A model generated the notes under the pieces. That model had not been told where the DNA came from. It was given only the letters and a program-made list of their open reading frames with translations, and ran no database searches. A stretch of DNA of 64,000 bases, taken from the NCBI GenBank assembly GCA_002734085.1, contig NVXV01000001.1, forward strand, positions 439,860-503,859, given 5' to 3'. The DNA comes from Fluviicola sp. GTDB taxonomy: Bacteria > Bacteroidota > Bacteroidia > Flavobacteriales_D > Crocinitomicaceae. The number at the start of each line of letters is the position of its first letter. The first letter of the stretch is position 1. This document shows positions 26,450 to 35,084 of this stretch, in pieces. The translations under genes were made by a program, and so were the position numbers.

Positions 26450-27035
26450 AATTACTCCTCAAATCGCTTTAGATTTGTTAAAGGAGGGAAATGAAAGATT
26501 TGTAAAAAATAACCGTGCTGATAGAAACCTTTTAGAGCAGGTCAGTGAAACGGCTAGTGGCCAATTTCCTTTTGCTGTTTTGTTGAGCTGTATAGACTCG
26601 CGAACCTCTTCGGAATTAATATTCGACCAGGGTATCGGTGACATTTTTAGTGCTCGTGTGGCTGGAAATGTAGTTAATGAAGATATACTTGGGTCTATGG
26701 AATACTCGTGTAAAGTAGCAGGTTCAAAAATTGTGGCTGTTATTGGTCACTCAAAATGTGGAGCCGTCACTGCGGCTTGCCAAGATGTAGAACTAGGAAA
26801 TATAACTGCGCTTTTAAGCAAAGTAAAGCCAGCAATTCAAAATGTTAAACCAAGCGTCGATGATATAACCTCTGAAGCTTCGGTTCAAAAAGTAGCTGAT
26901 GAAAATGTTAAAGTAGCTATGGATGAGATTCGTAAGAAAAGCGAAATCTTAGCGCAAATGGAAAGAGACGGTGAAATTAAAATCGTTGGTGGAATGTACG
27001 ATGTTAAGTCAGGGGAAGTTAACTTCTTTGACTAG
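26418..27035 (+). CDS. Beta-class carbonic anhydrase
   Basis: A 205-residue beta carbonic anhydrase, interconverting CO2 and bicarbonate with zinc. Ligands and catalytic dyad are visible: Cys58, Asp60 and Arg62 in CIDSR, then His111 and Cys114 in 'GHSKCGAV'. No signal peptide, so it is cytoplasmic. It starts inside the SulP gene (32-base overlap, different frame), which points to co-translation. Together they could trap inorganic carbon for the anaplerotic and fatty-acid carboxylases. Confidence 0.95.
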   Translation: MKTLTKKTQNEITPQIALDLLKEGNERFVKNNRADRNLLEQVSETASGQFPFAVLLSCIDSRTSSELIFDQGIGDIFSARVAGNVVNEDILGSMEYSCKVAGSKIVAVIGHSKCGAVTAACQDVELGNITALLSKVKPAIQNVKPSVDDITSEASVQKVADENVKVAMDEIRKKSEILAQMERDGEIKIVGGMYDVKSGEVNFFD

Positions 27036-27060
27036 ATAACAGGATAGAATTATAGATCGC

Positions 27061-27094
27061 AAAAGACCATTGAGACAATCAATGGTCTTTTTTT
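27061..27094 (+). terminator. Terminator after the SulP-carbonic anhydrase module
   Basis: A 13-bp stem (27061-27073 with 27079-27091, core GACCATTGA/TCAATGGTC) with a 5-base loop runs into a T tract. The end of the convergent small gene on the other strand abuts it. Confidence 0.9.
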
Positions 27095-27365
27095 ATGAGA
27101 TTATGGATATTGAGATAATCGTTAACCCTAAGAATAGTGACACCAGCAAAAGAATAATGAATATAAAGTACGCGTTATTTCTTGTGCTATATTTTGTGCG
27201 AACCGCTTGAATTTTCTTTTCTGACGCTTTTGGGAATTTTAAAAATGTTTTTCTTGCTCTTTTAGAGAAGTTTTGAGATTTTTTAGAACGTCTGGATGTT
27301 TTTAAAGCATTATTCTGCTTGATCCTTCTTATCATATCAAAAATATGTCCCGCTCCAATGCCCAT
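27093..27365 (-). CDS. Small basic protein with C-terminal membrane helix, 90 aa
   Basis: No family recognised. The first 62 residues are very basic (many Lys/Arg: 'RRIKQNNALKTSRRSKKSQN'), and the last 28 form a hydrophobic helix (YFIFIILLLVSLFLGLTIIS), so it is a possible tail-anchored protein. It converges with the carbonic anhydrase gene and abuts its terminator. An intact start and reasonable codon use support it, but it could be spurious. Confidence 0.5.
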   Translation of the reverse strand: MGIGAGHIFDMIRRIKQNNALKTSRRSKKSQNFSKRARKTFLKFPKASEKKIQAVRTKYSTRNNAYFIFIILLLVSLFLGLTIISISIIS

Positions 27366-27479
27366 AGTTAAAGGTACAAATTTCTTAGTTCTCTTTGTTT
27401 TTTGAAGCGGTAATTACTATATTTCCAATAATTACCTGCTTATTTTCAACCGTTTAGATAATAAATACGTTATTAAATC

Positions 27480-29000
27480 ATGAAAACACTAACACTTATT
27501 TGCCTCACTTTTTGTTCAGTTGCCATTTTTGCTCAGGACACTACGTTTACAAAACGGTATTACGCTGATGATTCAAATTATGAAAATATACGTTCACGAG
27601 GGCTAACATCAAACCTTGAAAGTGGGGTTGTGATTTGTGGAGAACTAACTTATAATGATGGCCTTGTTATGAATATTGATTCTCTGGGTAATCACATTTG
27701 GAATAGAAGTCTCTCTGACCCCAACTTTTATATAAAAATAATGAATGGATTAACAACGCTTGACAGTTCATTACTTCTGTCTGGTTATACTTATGGTAAT
27801 GATGATATGGAAAGCTTTTTTTGTATAAAAATGAATTTTCAAGGAGATACTTTATGGTCAAGAACTTTTGAAATGAATATGGATATTGGAGGAGAAAGCG
27901 AGTTTGTTGGTGTTGAACAACTCTCTGACTCTTCTTATGTTTTGATGACATCCAACCCATCAGATAGCTTAATAAAAGTCATTAAACTAAATGCTAATGG
28001 TGACAACGAGTGGGAAAAAAGTATAGAAGGGAGATCTTTTGAAGTGAGTAGTATTTATTCCGACATGGAAGACACCACTTTTTTAATTGCAGGTTTTGTC
28101 AATGATTTGCATGGTGGGATAATTAAAATGACAAACGAAGGAGAAATCATTTGGTCTAGGCTATATACTGATAAGAGAATATACGATGTTACTATGCTGG
28201 GAAGTGAAATATACGCTTTGAATAATAGTAACATTTGGTTAATGAAATTAAGTGAAAACGGAAACTTTTTATGGTTAAAGGAGAAAGAAGGAATCTATGA
28301 TCCTTTCATAGAGCCTAGGTCTGGCTATCCTACGCTTACAAAATTTAATGACACCTTATTAGCAGTTAATACAAATGAATATCTGAGCTCTAGAGTGTTG
28401 ACTGTAGATACAAGCGGTAGCACAGTTAATCAACTGCACATAGATGGACCAGTTAGTCATGTTGAAATAAACAAAAATAAACGTGTATTTGTATCAGTGA
28501 ACGGGCCAACCTATGGAATTAAAGATTTGCTAGGTCGAGACCATGTTGTGTTAATCACTACTAATACTGATTTGGAGCCTTCTTTTTGTAGCAGCAGTAT
28601 CTCTCAAACCTTTACTGGTAATACCGATACAGTGTTTATCGACTCTATGAACCTTACAGTTTCAAACTCTTCACATGGAATAAATACTGATTATTTTTTG
28701 GACAGCTTGATTTTAACGGATGACAATAGTTGTATATCCTTTTTCGGAAATCTTGATACTCAAGAAAAAATTGACGTAAAAGTTTATCCTAATATTACAA
28801 ATGGTTTAACCTATTTCGACTTTTCAAAAACTGACACTTACAAGATTATACTCTATAGTTTAGAAGGAAATAGACTTCAGGAGGTGGAGGTTAATGGAAA
28901 CTCTGCTTTAGTTGATTTGTCAAGTTACTCTTCGGGACTTTATATTTATAAAGTCTTTGGAAACGGAGCGACATTAAGCGGGAAAATTGTTAAACGTTAA
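27480..29000 (+). CDS. T9SS type A sorting-domain protein
   Basis: A 506-residue secreted protein. Signal peptide 1-18 ('LTLICLTFCSVAIFAQD'). The body consists of repeating beta-propeller-like blocks with a 'GDTLWSRTFE', 'GDNEWEKSIEG', 'GEIIWSRLYT' and 'GNFLWLKEKEG' pattern (G-x-x-x-W). The last 75 residues form a type A T9SS sorting domain ('VKVYPNITNG' ... 'SSGLYIYKVFGNGATLSGKI'), so it should be exported through the outer membrane and attached to the surface. No catalytic motif was recognised. It converges with the GH113-like gene with only two bases between stops. Confidence 0.88.
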   Translation: MKTLTLICLTFCSVAIFAQDTTFTKRYYADDSNYENIRSRGLTSNLESGVVICGELTYNDGLVMNIDSLGNHIWNRSLSDPNFYIKIMNGLTTLDSSLLLSGYTYGNDDMESFFCIKMNFQGDTLWSRTFEMNMDIGGESEFVGVEQLSDSSYVLMTSNPSDSLIKVIKLNANGDNEWEKSIEGRSFEVSSIYSDMEDTTFLIAGFVNDLHGGIIKMTNEGEIIWSRLYTDKRIYDVTMLGSEIYALNNSNIWLMKLSENGNFLWLKEKEGIYDPFIEPRSGYPTLTKFNDTLLAVNTNEYLSSRVLTVDTSGSTVNQLHIDGPVSHVEINKNKRVFVSVNGPTYGIKDLLGRDHVVLITTNTDLEPSFCSSSISQTFTGNTDTVFIDSMNLTVSNSSHGINTDYFLDSLILTDDNSCISFFGNLDTQEKIDVKVYPNITNGLTYFDFSKTDTYKIILYSLEGNRLQEVEVNGNSALVDLSSYSSGLYIYKVFGNGATLSGKIVKR

Positions 29001-29002
29001 CT

Positions 29003-30046
29003 TTAGTCGTCAACCCTGTAGTTTTCTGTTATTATGCGTTCTGCAGGTTTAAATTGAGGCGTATACTTATTGTTTTCTAACCCTCCCAACTCTTTTTCAG
29101 AACGAAACTGATACTTCCAAAAGAATCCTCCAAGCATCCATGGCTCTTTCCAAAGGGTATTAAAAAAAGTGGTATACGCATTGGCCTGTAGCTGAGGGTT
29201 GGTTGATAATTCATTGATTTGATATTTATAATAGCCCGATGTCGCATAATCCAAACTCCGAAACCCATATTCAGTAAAGACAATTTGCTGATCGCAAGAA
29301 TCACTAAAAGTCTCAAGCCTCATTGATAACTTTTCAAATCCTTTTTCTAGTTCATCTACACTGGGATGTTTGGATGAAGTAATCGGAAAGTATGCGTCAA
29401 TCCCAATGAAATCAAGTTGCTTCCAAAAAGAAACCCTTTCGTAATTGTCCCAGTTTGCTGCATAAGTAACTTTGTTTTTATAGACACTTCGCACGGAATC
29501 GATTAACGCTGACCAAAACTTTGGTCGTTCCCGAACTGCAATTCTATATTCCGTACCAATACAAAAAACAGGAACATCCATAGAGTCTGCAATCGTTGCG
29601 AAACGCAAAATATATGCTGAATAGCTATCTTCCCACTGTTTCCATTCCGCTTCAGAGGAACAATTAAATTTTCCCGGCCAGCCCTCTCCTGAAATCCAGA
29701 CATGTGGTTTTAGCATAACTTTAATCCCTTGATTCTTGGCAAGTTGTATAGTTTCAATAACCCCTTCTTCTCGCTCACCCCACCATTGATGTTGGTAATT
29801 ATATACCACCTCAGAAGCGTTTTTTCTGGTATATGCATAAGGGATAACAGAAACCCAATCAACATTCATAGCTTTTAAACCTTGAAAAGATTCCTCTTTT
29901 ATCACCTTATTTGGCATTTCTAGGCTAGCTCCATTTAGTTTTTGTTCTTTTTTAATCGGAACTATAGTTGCCTTTTGCGACGTTTCTTTGTCGCTGCACC
30001 CGAAAACAATTAGAATAAATAGGAATGGGACTAATATGCTTTTCAT
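29003..30046 (-). CDS. GH113-like glycoside hydrolase lipoprotein
   Basis: A 347-residue lipoprotein (lipobox 'LIVFGCSD', Cys17) with a TIM-barrel of the GH113/GTA type, a family including beta-mannanases. Candidate catalytic glutamates are in 'FCIGTEYRIAV' (acid/base position) and 'QIVFTEYGFRS' (nucleophile position). 'VMLKPHVWISGEGWPG' and 'MLGGFFWKYQF' match the barrel ends. The substrate is unknown. Its start overlaps the stop of the polytopic membrane protein gene by four bases, so the two are coupled. Confidence 0.85.
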   Translation of the reverse strand: MKSILVPFLFILIVFGCSDKETSQKATIVPIKKEQKLNGASLEMPNKVIKEESFQGLKAMNVDWVSVIPYAYTRKNASEVVYNYQHQWWGEREEGVIETIQLAKNQGIKVMLKPHVWISGEGWPGKFNCSSEAEWKQWEDSYSAYILRFATIADSMDVPVFCIGTEYRIAVRERPKFWSALIDSVRSVYKNKVTYAANWDNYERVSFWKQLDFIGIDAYFPITSSKHPSVDELEKGFEKLSMRLETFSDSCDQQIVFTEYGFRSLDYATSGYYKYQINELSTNPQLQANAYTTFFNTLWKEPWMLGGFFWKYQFRSEKELGGLENNKYTPQFKPAERIITENYRVDD

Positions 30047-31452
30047 TGAATAGGTGTTAAAGATTGAATGTCTATAGAGCTGTATTTAGAAAGGCTTAGC
30101 TTAAAATACCTTGGATTCAAACGAGATATATCGTAGACCTCCCAGCGTCTAAACAAGTATTCTGAAGGTTTGATCTTTTCATTGTTTTTTAGAAAATAGA
30201 AATCATCTTCAGTTACAATAGAAGCACATTTTTCTTGATGAATAGAACTAAATATAAGAGACTCAATTGGATATGACCAGTTAGCATCGAAAACCAAGCC
30301 CTTTTGATCAATGATAAACTTTGTGCCCTCTTTTTTCTGCGTTGTAGCAATAATCTCTTTCATTTCTCCTAAGCGAGAACTATATTGCTTACCATATTTC
30401 CATATTGTACAAAATCGAAATATAAATATTGTCGAGACGAGTACTATTAGAATGTATTTATAAATACTACGGGAAAGAAGTGAAACAAAATAAATTAGGG
30501 TAAATCCAGCTAAAAACATGAGTGAAAAATTTACCTGCTCTTTGTATCTTGATAAATCAAATCCATAAGACGAAACGTTAACCATGATAATTAGCCCAAT
30601 CAGAAATACTGAATAACCCAATAAAACCAAATACTTCTTTTTAAGAATCATTAATACAACTGTTATTAAAATTAGGGTTGCCCAATCCCAATAATAACTA
30701 AGAATAAAACTTAGCCAGCTTTTTAAGTATGCGAAGTCATATACATTGTGCCTCAAACTGTAAAGGAAATCGGTAGTTTTGCTTTTTTCATAATCACTGA
30801 TGATAGAGAACTTAAACACGACAAACAATACAATTAACAAAGTATATGGGATGTACTTCTTAATTTTGAAATCTTTCTTTTCAAATGCATACAGCAATAG
30901 GGCATAAATAAATAGGACGATGGCGTAGAAGTGAGCTGTAATAATAAAGAAAGCCAAAATCAGTAAGACAAAATGCTTAAATTTATTTTTTGAATTATTG
31001 AATATAACGTAAAACAAAACCAAGAACCCCATGGCATAGTAGAATTCAAAAATGGGAACAAAATAACCTGATGTAATACCTAAAAGCTGAATAGAAAGTA
31101 AAATCAACCCAGCATATATGTCTTTGTATACATAACGGGTTACTAGGTAGATTGTATAGAAAAAACATACGTGTCCTACAGAGGAGAGTAATACAATAGT
31201 GCTTAAGTCAAGTCCCAAGTTGCTTCCAACCCATGGAGCGATTTGGGAGAAGATTAATATATACCTATCGTGTTCAACCCAGAATGACTCGTTGTTTACC
31301 ACTCGAAAGAAATAATAAGAAGCATCTGATAGTAAGCGTTCTTCTCTATAAAGTACAGCCAAAATAATGAGCAGCGCAAAAAATAAGTGAGATATGATAT
31401 CTATTACTCTACCTTCCTTGAGATCATTTTTAAAGCCTAATGAATTCTGCAC
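30043..31452 (-). CDS. Polytopic membrane protein, 469 aa
   Basis: No characterised family recognised with confidence. There are about ten to eleven hydrophobic helices between residues 20 and 370, with an N-terminal loop 'LLSDASYYFFRVVNNESFWV' containing an acidic residue. This is the general layout of GT-C/ArnT-PMT-like glycosyltransferases. The C-terminal 90 residues are soluble. The coupling with a glycoside-hydrolase-like lipoprotein favours a role in cell-surface glycans (inference). It begins 28 bases downstream of ileS. Confidence 0.7.
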   Translation of the reverse strand: MQNSLGFKNDLKEGRVIDIISHLFFALLIILAVLYREERLLSDASYYFFRVVNNESFWVEHDRYILIFSQIAPWVGSNLGLDLSTIVLLSSVGHVCFFYTIYLVTRYVYKDIYAGLILLSIQLLGITSGYFVPIFEFYYAMGFLVLFYVIFNNSKNKFKHFVLLILAFFIITAHFYAIVLFIYALLLYAFEKKDFKIKKYIPYTLLIVLFVVFKFSIISDYEKSKTTDFLYSLRHNVYDFAYLKSWLSFILSYYWDWATLILITVVLMILKKKYLVLLGYSVFLIGLIIMVNVSSYGFDLSRYKEQVNFSLMFLAGFTLIYFVSLLSRSIYKYILIVLVSTIFIFRFCTIWKYGKQYSSRLGEMKEIIATTQKKEGTKFIIDQKGLVFDANWSYPIESLIFSSIHQEKCASIVTEDDFYFLKNNEKIKPSEYLFRRWEVYDISRLNPRYFKLSLSKYSSIDIQSLTPIQ

Positions 31453-31480
31453 AAAGCGAATATAACAAGATTTAGTTCAA

Positions 31481-34400
31481 CTATACCTTTCTCAGCCCTA
31501 CCTTGGTATCCCCCTCTTCTTCAATATCAGCTAAAAACTCAGTACCTTCTATACTTCCAACATTTATTGCATCGGCTAAGACCTCATCGGCGATGTAACT
31601 CTTGTTTGCTTCAATTGCCGCTTGAATGTCGGCACTTGTCTCTACAGTGATGTTAATCTTATCAGTTACTTCAAATCCCGCTTCCTTGCGGAAATTTTGG
31701 ATTCGATTTACTAATTCTCGCGCGATTCCCTCCTGTTTTAATGCGGGCGTGATGGTAATATCCATTGCAACTGTAATTCCGTTTTCAGAAGTTACTAACC
31801 ACCCAGGAATATCGTCTGTTTCAATTTCAAAATCGTTGAAGTCGAGTTCAATTGTTTCCCCATTGATTTCACCAGACCATCCACGATTGTTTTCAACAGA
31901 AGCTATTTCTTTGTCTCCCCAACTATTTACCATTCCAGCAATTGATTTCATGTGCTTGCCATATTTCGGACCAATGGTTTTAAAGTTCGGCTTGATTTTT
32001 TTCGTTAAAACGCCAGTTGTGTCTTCTAATAACTCTAGCTCTTTGACATTGATTTCAGAAAGAATCAAATCTTGTACATGTTTAATTCTAGACTTAAAAC
32101 TAGGATCCAAAATAGGAGCCATTATCTTTTGCAAAGGCTGACGTACTCGTATTTTTTCCTTTTTACGAAGACTCAAAGCCATTGAAGAAACCTGCTGTGC
32201 GATTTCCATTTGAGCTTCTAGTTCTGTATCAATATCAGCTTCAACTGCCGTTGGAAAGTGAGCTAAGTGAACAGAAGTAGCATTATGACGCTTCGCTACC
32301 TTGTTTAGGTCGCTGAACAATTCATCTGAGTAGAATGGTGCTATAGGCGAACTGAGTATAGCTATCGTTTCCAAGCATTCAAACAAAGTCTGATAAGCAG
32401 AAATTTTATCTTGCGTATAATCACCCTTCCAGAAGCGTCTTCTGCATAAACGAACGTACCAATTCGATAACTGATCATTCACAAAACTCTGGATTAAACG
32501 ACCCGCTTTTGTGGGTTCAAAAGTTTCGAACGCATTGTCCACTTCTTTCACCAATGAATTGAGTTTAGAAATAATCCAGCGATCAATTTCAGGTCTTTCT
32601 GAAGTTTCAATTCGGTCTTCTTGATAAGCGAAGCCATCAATGTTCGCATATAAACTAAAGAATGAATACGTATTGTAAAGCGTTCCAAAGAACTTTCGTT
32701 GCGTTTCTTTGATGCCTTCCGTGTCAAACTTTAAGTTATCCCATGGAGCCGCATTGGTAATCATATACCAACGAGTTGCGTCAGGACCATATTGATCTAA
32801 TGTCTCAAAAGGATCTACTGCATTCCCCAAACGTTTCGACATTTTCTGTCCATTCTTATCAAGGACAAGACCGTTAGAAATTACGTTTTTATAGGCTACT
32901 GAATCAAAAACGGTTGTTCCGATTGCATGCAGCGTATAGAACCAACCTCTTGTTTGGTCAACTCCTTCAGCGATAAAATCTCCAGGATATGCTTTATGAT
33001 CATCGATCATTTCCTTGTTCTCAAAAGGATAGTGCCACTGAGCGTAAGGCATAGACCCCGAATCAAACCAAACATCGATGAGGTCTGCTTCACGTTTCAT
33101 TGGTTTACCACCCTCTGAAACAAGCGTTATTTTATCAACATAATTTTTATGTAAATCAACCTTATCGTAATTCGCTTTCGACATATCTGAAGGATCAAAA
33201 TCCGATAGGGGATTATTATCCATGACGCCAGCAGTAACTGCTTTCTCACACTCTTCTTTCAACTGCTTGATTGAAGAGATACAGATTTGCTCATCACCTT
33301 CTTCAGTTCTCCAGATTGGAATCGGAATACCCCAATAACGTGAACGTGATAAATTCCAATCATTCAGGTTTTCCAGCCATTTACCAAAACGACCTGTACC
33401 CGTTGATTCTGGTTGCCAATTGATGGTTTTATTCAACTCCATCATGCGGTCTTTTTTATCTGTCACCTTAACGAACCATGAGTCTAACGGATAGTATAAA
33501 ACGGGCTTATCTGTTCTCCAGCAATGCGGATAACTGTGTTCGTATTTTTCTACCTTGAAAGCTTTGTTTTCCTCTTTAAGTTTGATTGATATCAGTACAT
33601 CAACGGACTTTTCAGGAGCTTCTCCATCGTCATAGTACTCATTCTTTACATACATTCCAGCAAACTCACCCATCTCAGGACGGAACCTTCCTTGAAGATC
33701 CACCAAAGGAACAGGATTTCCGCGCTCGTCTTCCACCAATAAACCAGGAACACCTGCTTGTTTACTAACCATGGCATCATCAGCACCGAAGGTGGGCGCA
33801 GTATGAACGATTCCTGTACCATCTTCTGTTGTCACAAAATCTCCAGGAATAACTTGAAAGGCATTTTCTGGGTTTTCCATGGGTTGAGCGTAAGGTAGTA
33901 ACTGCTCATAGCGTATTCCTACAAGATCAGCTCCAGTGAATTCAGCTCCAATGAAAAATGGAATTTTCTTTCCACCTTTTTCATAGTTTGATAATTCATC
34001 TTGATTCTCAATTTGAAAATAGTTCTTAGAAAACTGTTTGTTTACTAAAGGCTTAGCACACAAAACATGTATGGGTTTAAATGTATATTGATTGTAAGAA
34101 TGAACTATTACGTATTCTATCTTCTTACCAACCGTCAATGCAGTATTCGAAGGAAGCGTCCAAGGAGTTGTTGTCCAGGCAAGAAGGTGCAGGTTTTCTC
34201 CTGCTGGAACTTTTTCAAATAATGATTGGCTCTCAGCGTTCTTGATCGCTTTGAACTGAGCAACACAAGAAGTGTCTTTTACATCGCGATAACACCCAGG
34301 TTGATTCAATTCGTGCGTCGAAAGACCTGTTCCTGCTTTTGGTGAATAAGGCTGTATGGTATATCCTTTGTAAATTAATCCTTTATCATTCAGTTGACCC

Positions 34401-34894
34401 AAAAGCCACCAAACGCTTTCCATATATTTGGATTCATAGGTAATATATGGGTTTTCCATATCTACCCAATACCCCATTTTTTTGGTAAGGTTGTTCCAGA
34501 CATCAGTATAACGCATTACCGCTTCCTTGCAGGCTTTGTTGTAGTCCTCAACTGAAATCTTTGTGCCGATGTCCTCCTTTGTGATACCGAGTTCTTTTTC
34601 AACACCAAGTTCAACAGGAAGTCCGTGCGTATCCCATCCCGCTTTTCGTTTTACTTGAAAACCTTTTAAGGTTTTATATCGACAAAAAATATCTTTTATC
34701 GAGCGCGCCATAACGTGATGAATTCCTGGAAGTCCATTTGCCGATGGAGGTCCTTCGAAAAATACGAAAGGCTTGTTTTCATCACGAGAATCAATGGAAG
34801 CCTGAAAAACTTTTTCGTTTTCCCATTTCTTCATCACTCTTTCTGCTACATTTGGCAAGTTGAGACCCTCGTATTCAGGATATGTTGCGCTCAT
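31481..34894 (-). CDS. ileS: Isoleucine--tRNA ligase
   Basis: A 1137-residue class I synthetase. The ATG at 34892-34894 (MSATYPEYEGLNLPNVAERV) is chosen; an upstream in-frame start at 34930 would lie above the TAAATTTG -7 box. The HIGH-type motif is in 'PPSANGLPGIHHVMARSI', and KMSKR is in 'LDKNGQKMSKRLGNAVDP'. The CP1 editing domain ('TTTPWTLPSNTALTVG', 'GTGIVHTAPTFGADD') and the anticodon-binding domain follow. The long C-terminal extension ('LVNRIQNFRKEAGFEVTDKI') is typical of the eukaryote-like IleS form common in Bacteroidota. Confidence 0.97.
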   Translation of the reverse strand: MSATYPEYEGLNLPNVAERVMKKWENEKVFQASIDSRDENKPFVFFEGPPSANGLPGIHHVMARSIKDIFCRYKTLKGFQVKRKAGWDTHGLPVELGVEKELGITKEDIGTKISVEDYNKACKEAVMRYTDVWNNLTKKMGYWVDMENPYITYESKYMESVWWLLGQLNDKGLIYKGYTIQPYSPKAGTGLSTHELNQPGCYRDVKDTSCVAQFKAIKNAESQSLFEKVPAGENLHLLAWTTTPWTLPSNTALTVGKKIEYVIVHSYNQYTFKPIHVLCAKPLVNKQFSKNYFQIENQDELSNYEKGGKKIPFFIGAEFTGADLVGIRYEQLLPYAQPMENPENAFQVIPGDFVTTEDGTGIVHTAPTFGADDAMVSKQAGVPGLLVEDERGNPVPLVDLQGRFRPEMGEFAGMYVKNEYYDDGEAPEKSVDVLISIKLKEENKAFKVEKYEHSYPHCWRTDKPVLYYPLDSWFVKVTDKKDRMMELNKTINWQPESTGTGRFGKWLENLNDWNLSRSRYWGIPIPIWRTEEGDEQICISSIKQLKEECEKAVTAGVMDNNPLSDFDPSDMSKANYDKVDLHKNYVDKITLVSEGGKPMKREADLIDVWFDSGSMPYAQWHYPFENKEMIDDHKAYPGDFIAEGVDQTRGWFYTLHAIGTTVFDSVAYKNVISNGLVLDKNGQKMSKRLGNAVDPFETLDQYGPDATRWYMITNAAPWDNLKFDTEGIKETQRKFFGTLYNTYSFFSLYANIDGFAYQEDRIETSERPEIDRWIISKLNSLVKEVDNAFETFEPTKAGRLIQSFVNDQLSNWYVRLCRRRFWKGDYTQDKISAYQTLFECLETIAILSSPIAPFYSDELFSDLNKVAKRHNATSVHLAHFPTAVEADIDTELEAQMEIAQQVSSMALSLRKKEKIRVRQPLQKIMAPILDPSFKSRIKHVQDLILSEINVKELELLEDTTGVLTKKIKPNFKTIGPKYGKHMKSIAGMVNSWGDKEIASVENNRGWSGEINGETIELDFNDFEIETDDIPGWLVTSENGITVAMDITITPALKQEGIARELVNRIQNFRKEAGFEVTDKINITVETSADIQAAIEANKSYIADEVLADAINVGSIEGTEFLADIEEEGDTKVGLRKV

Positions 34895-34918
34895 AATTAT
34901 TGCTTTTTTAACGAGCCG

Positions 34919-34926
34919 CAAATTTA
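34919..34926 (-). promoter_or_regulatory. -7 box for ileS
   Basis: TAAATTTG on the minus strand fits TAnnTTTG, 24 bases before the chosen ileS start. It argues against the longer start at 34930. Confidence 0.45.
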
Positions 34927-35059
34927 GCAAATTTTATGGGTATGCTAAAATGAGTCTGATATAAGTATTTTGAAAAACGGTTATTGAGTAAGTATTTTGT
35001 TTGAATACGGATAATCAGATTAATAATACGGAAAACATCAAGGGTAACCTGTTATTTTC

Positions 35060-35067
35060 TATCTTTG
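35060..35067 (+). promoter_or_regulatory. -7 box for the first TPR-SpoIIE gene
   Basis: TATCTTTG matches TAnnTTTG, 17 bases before the ATG at 35085. It places the transcription start below the alternative TTG start at 35001. Confidence 0.5.
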
Positions 35068-35084
35068 ATATTAAATACTACTAT

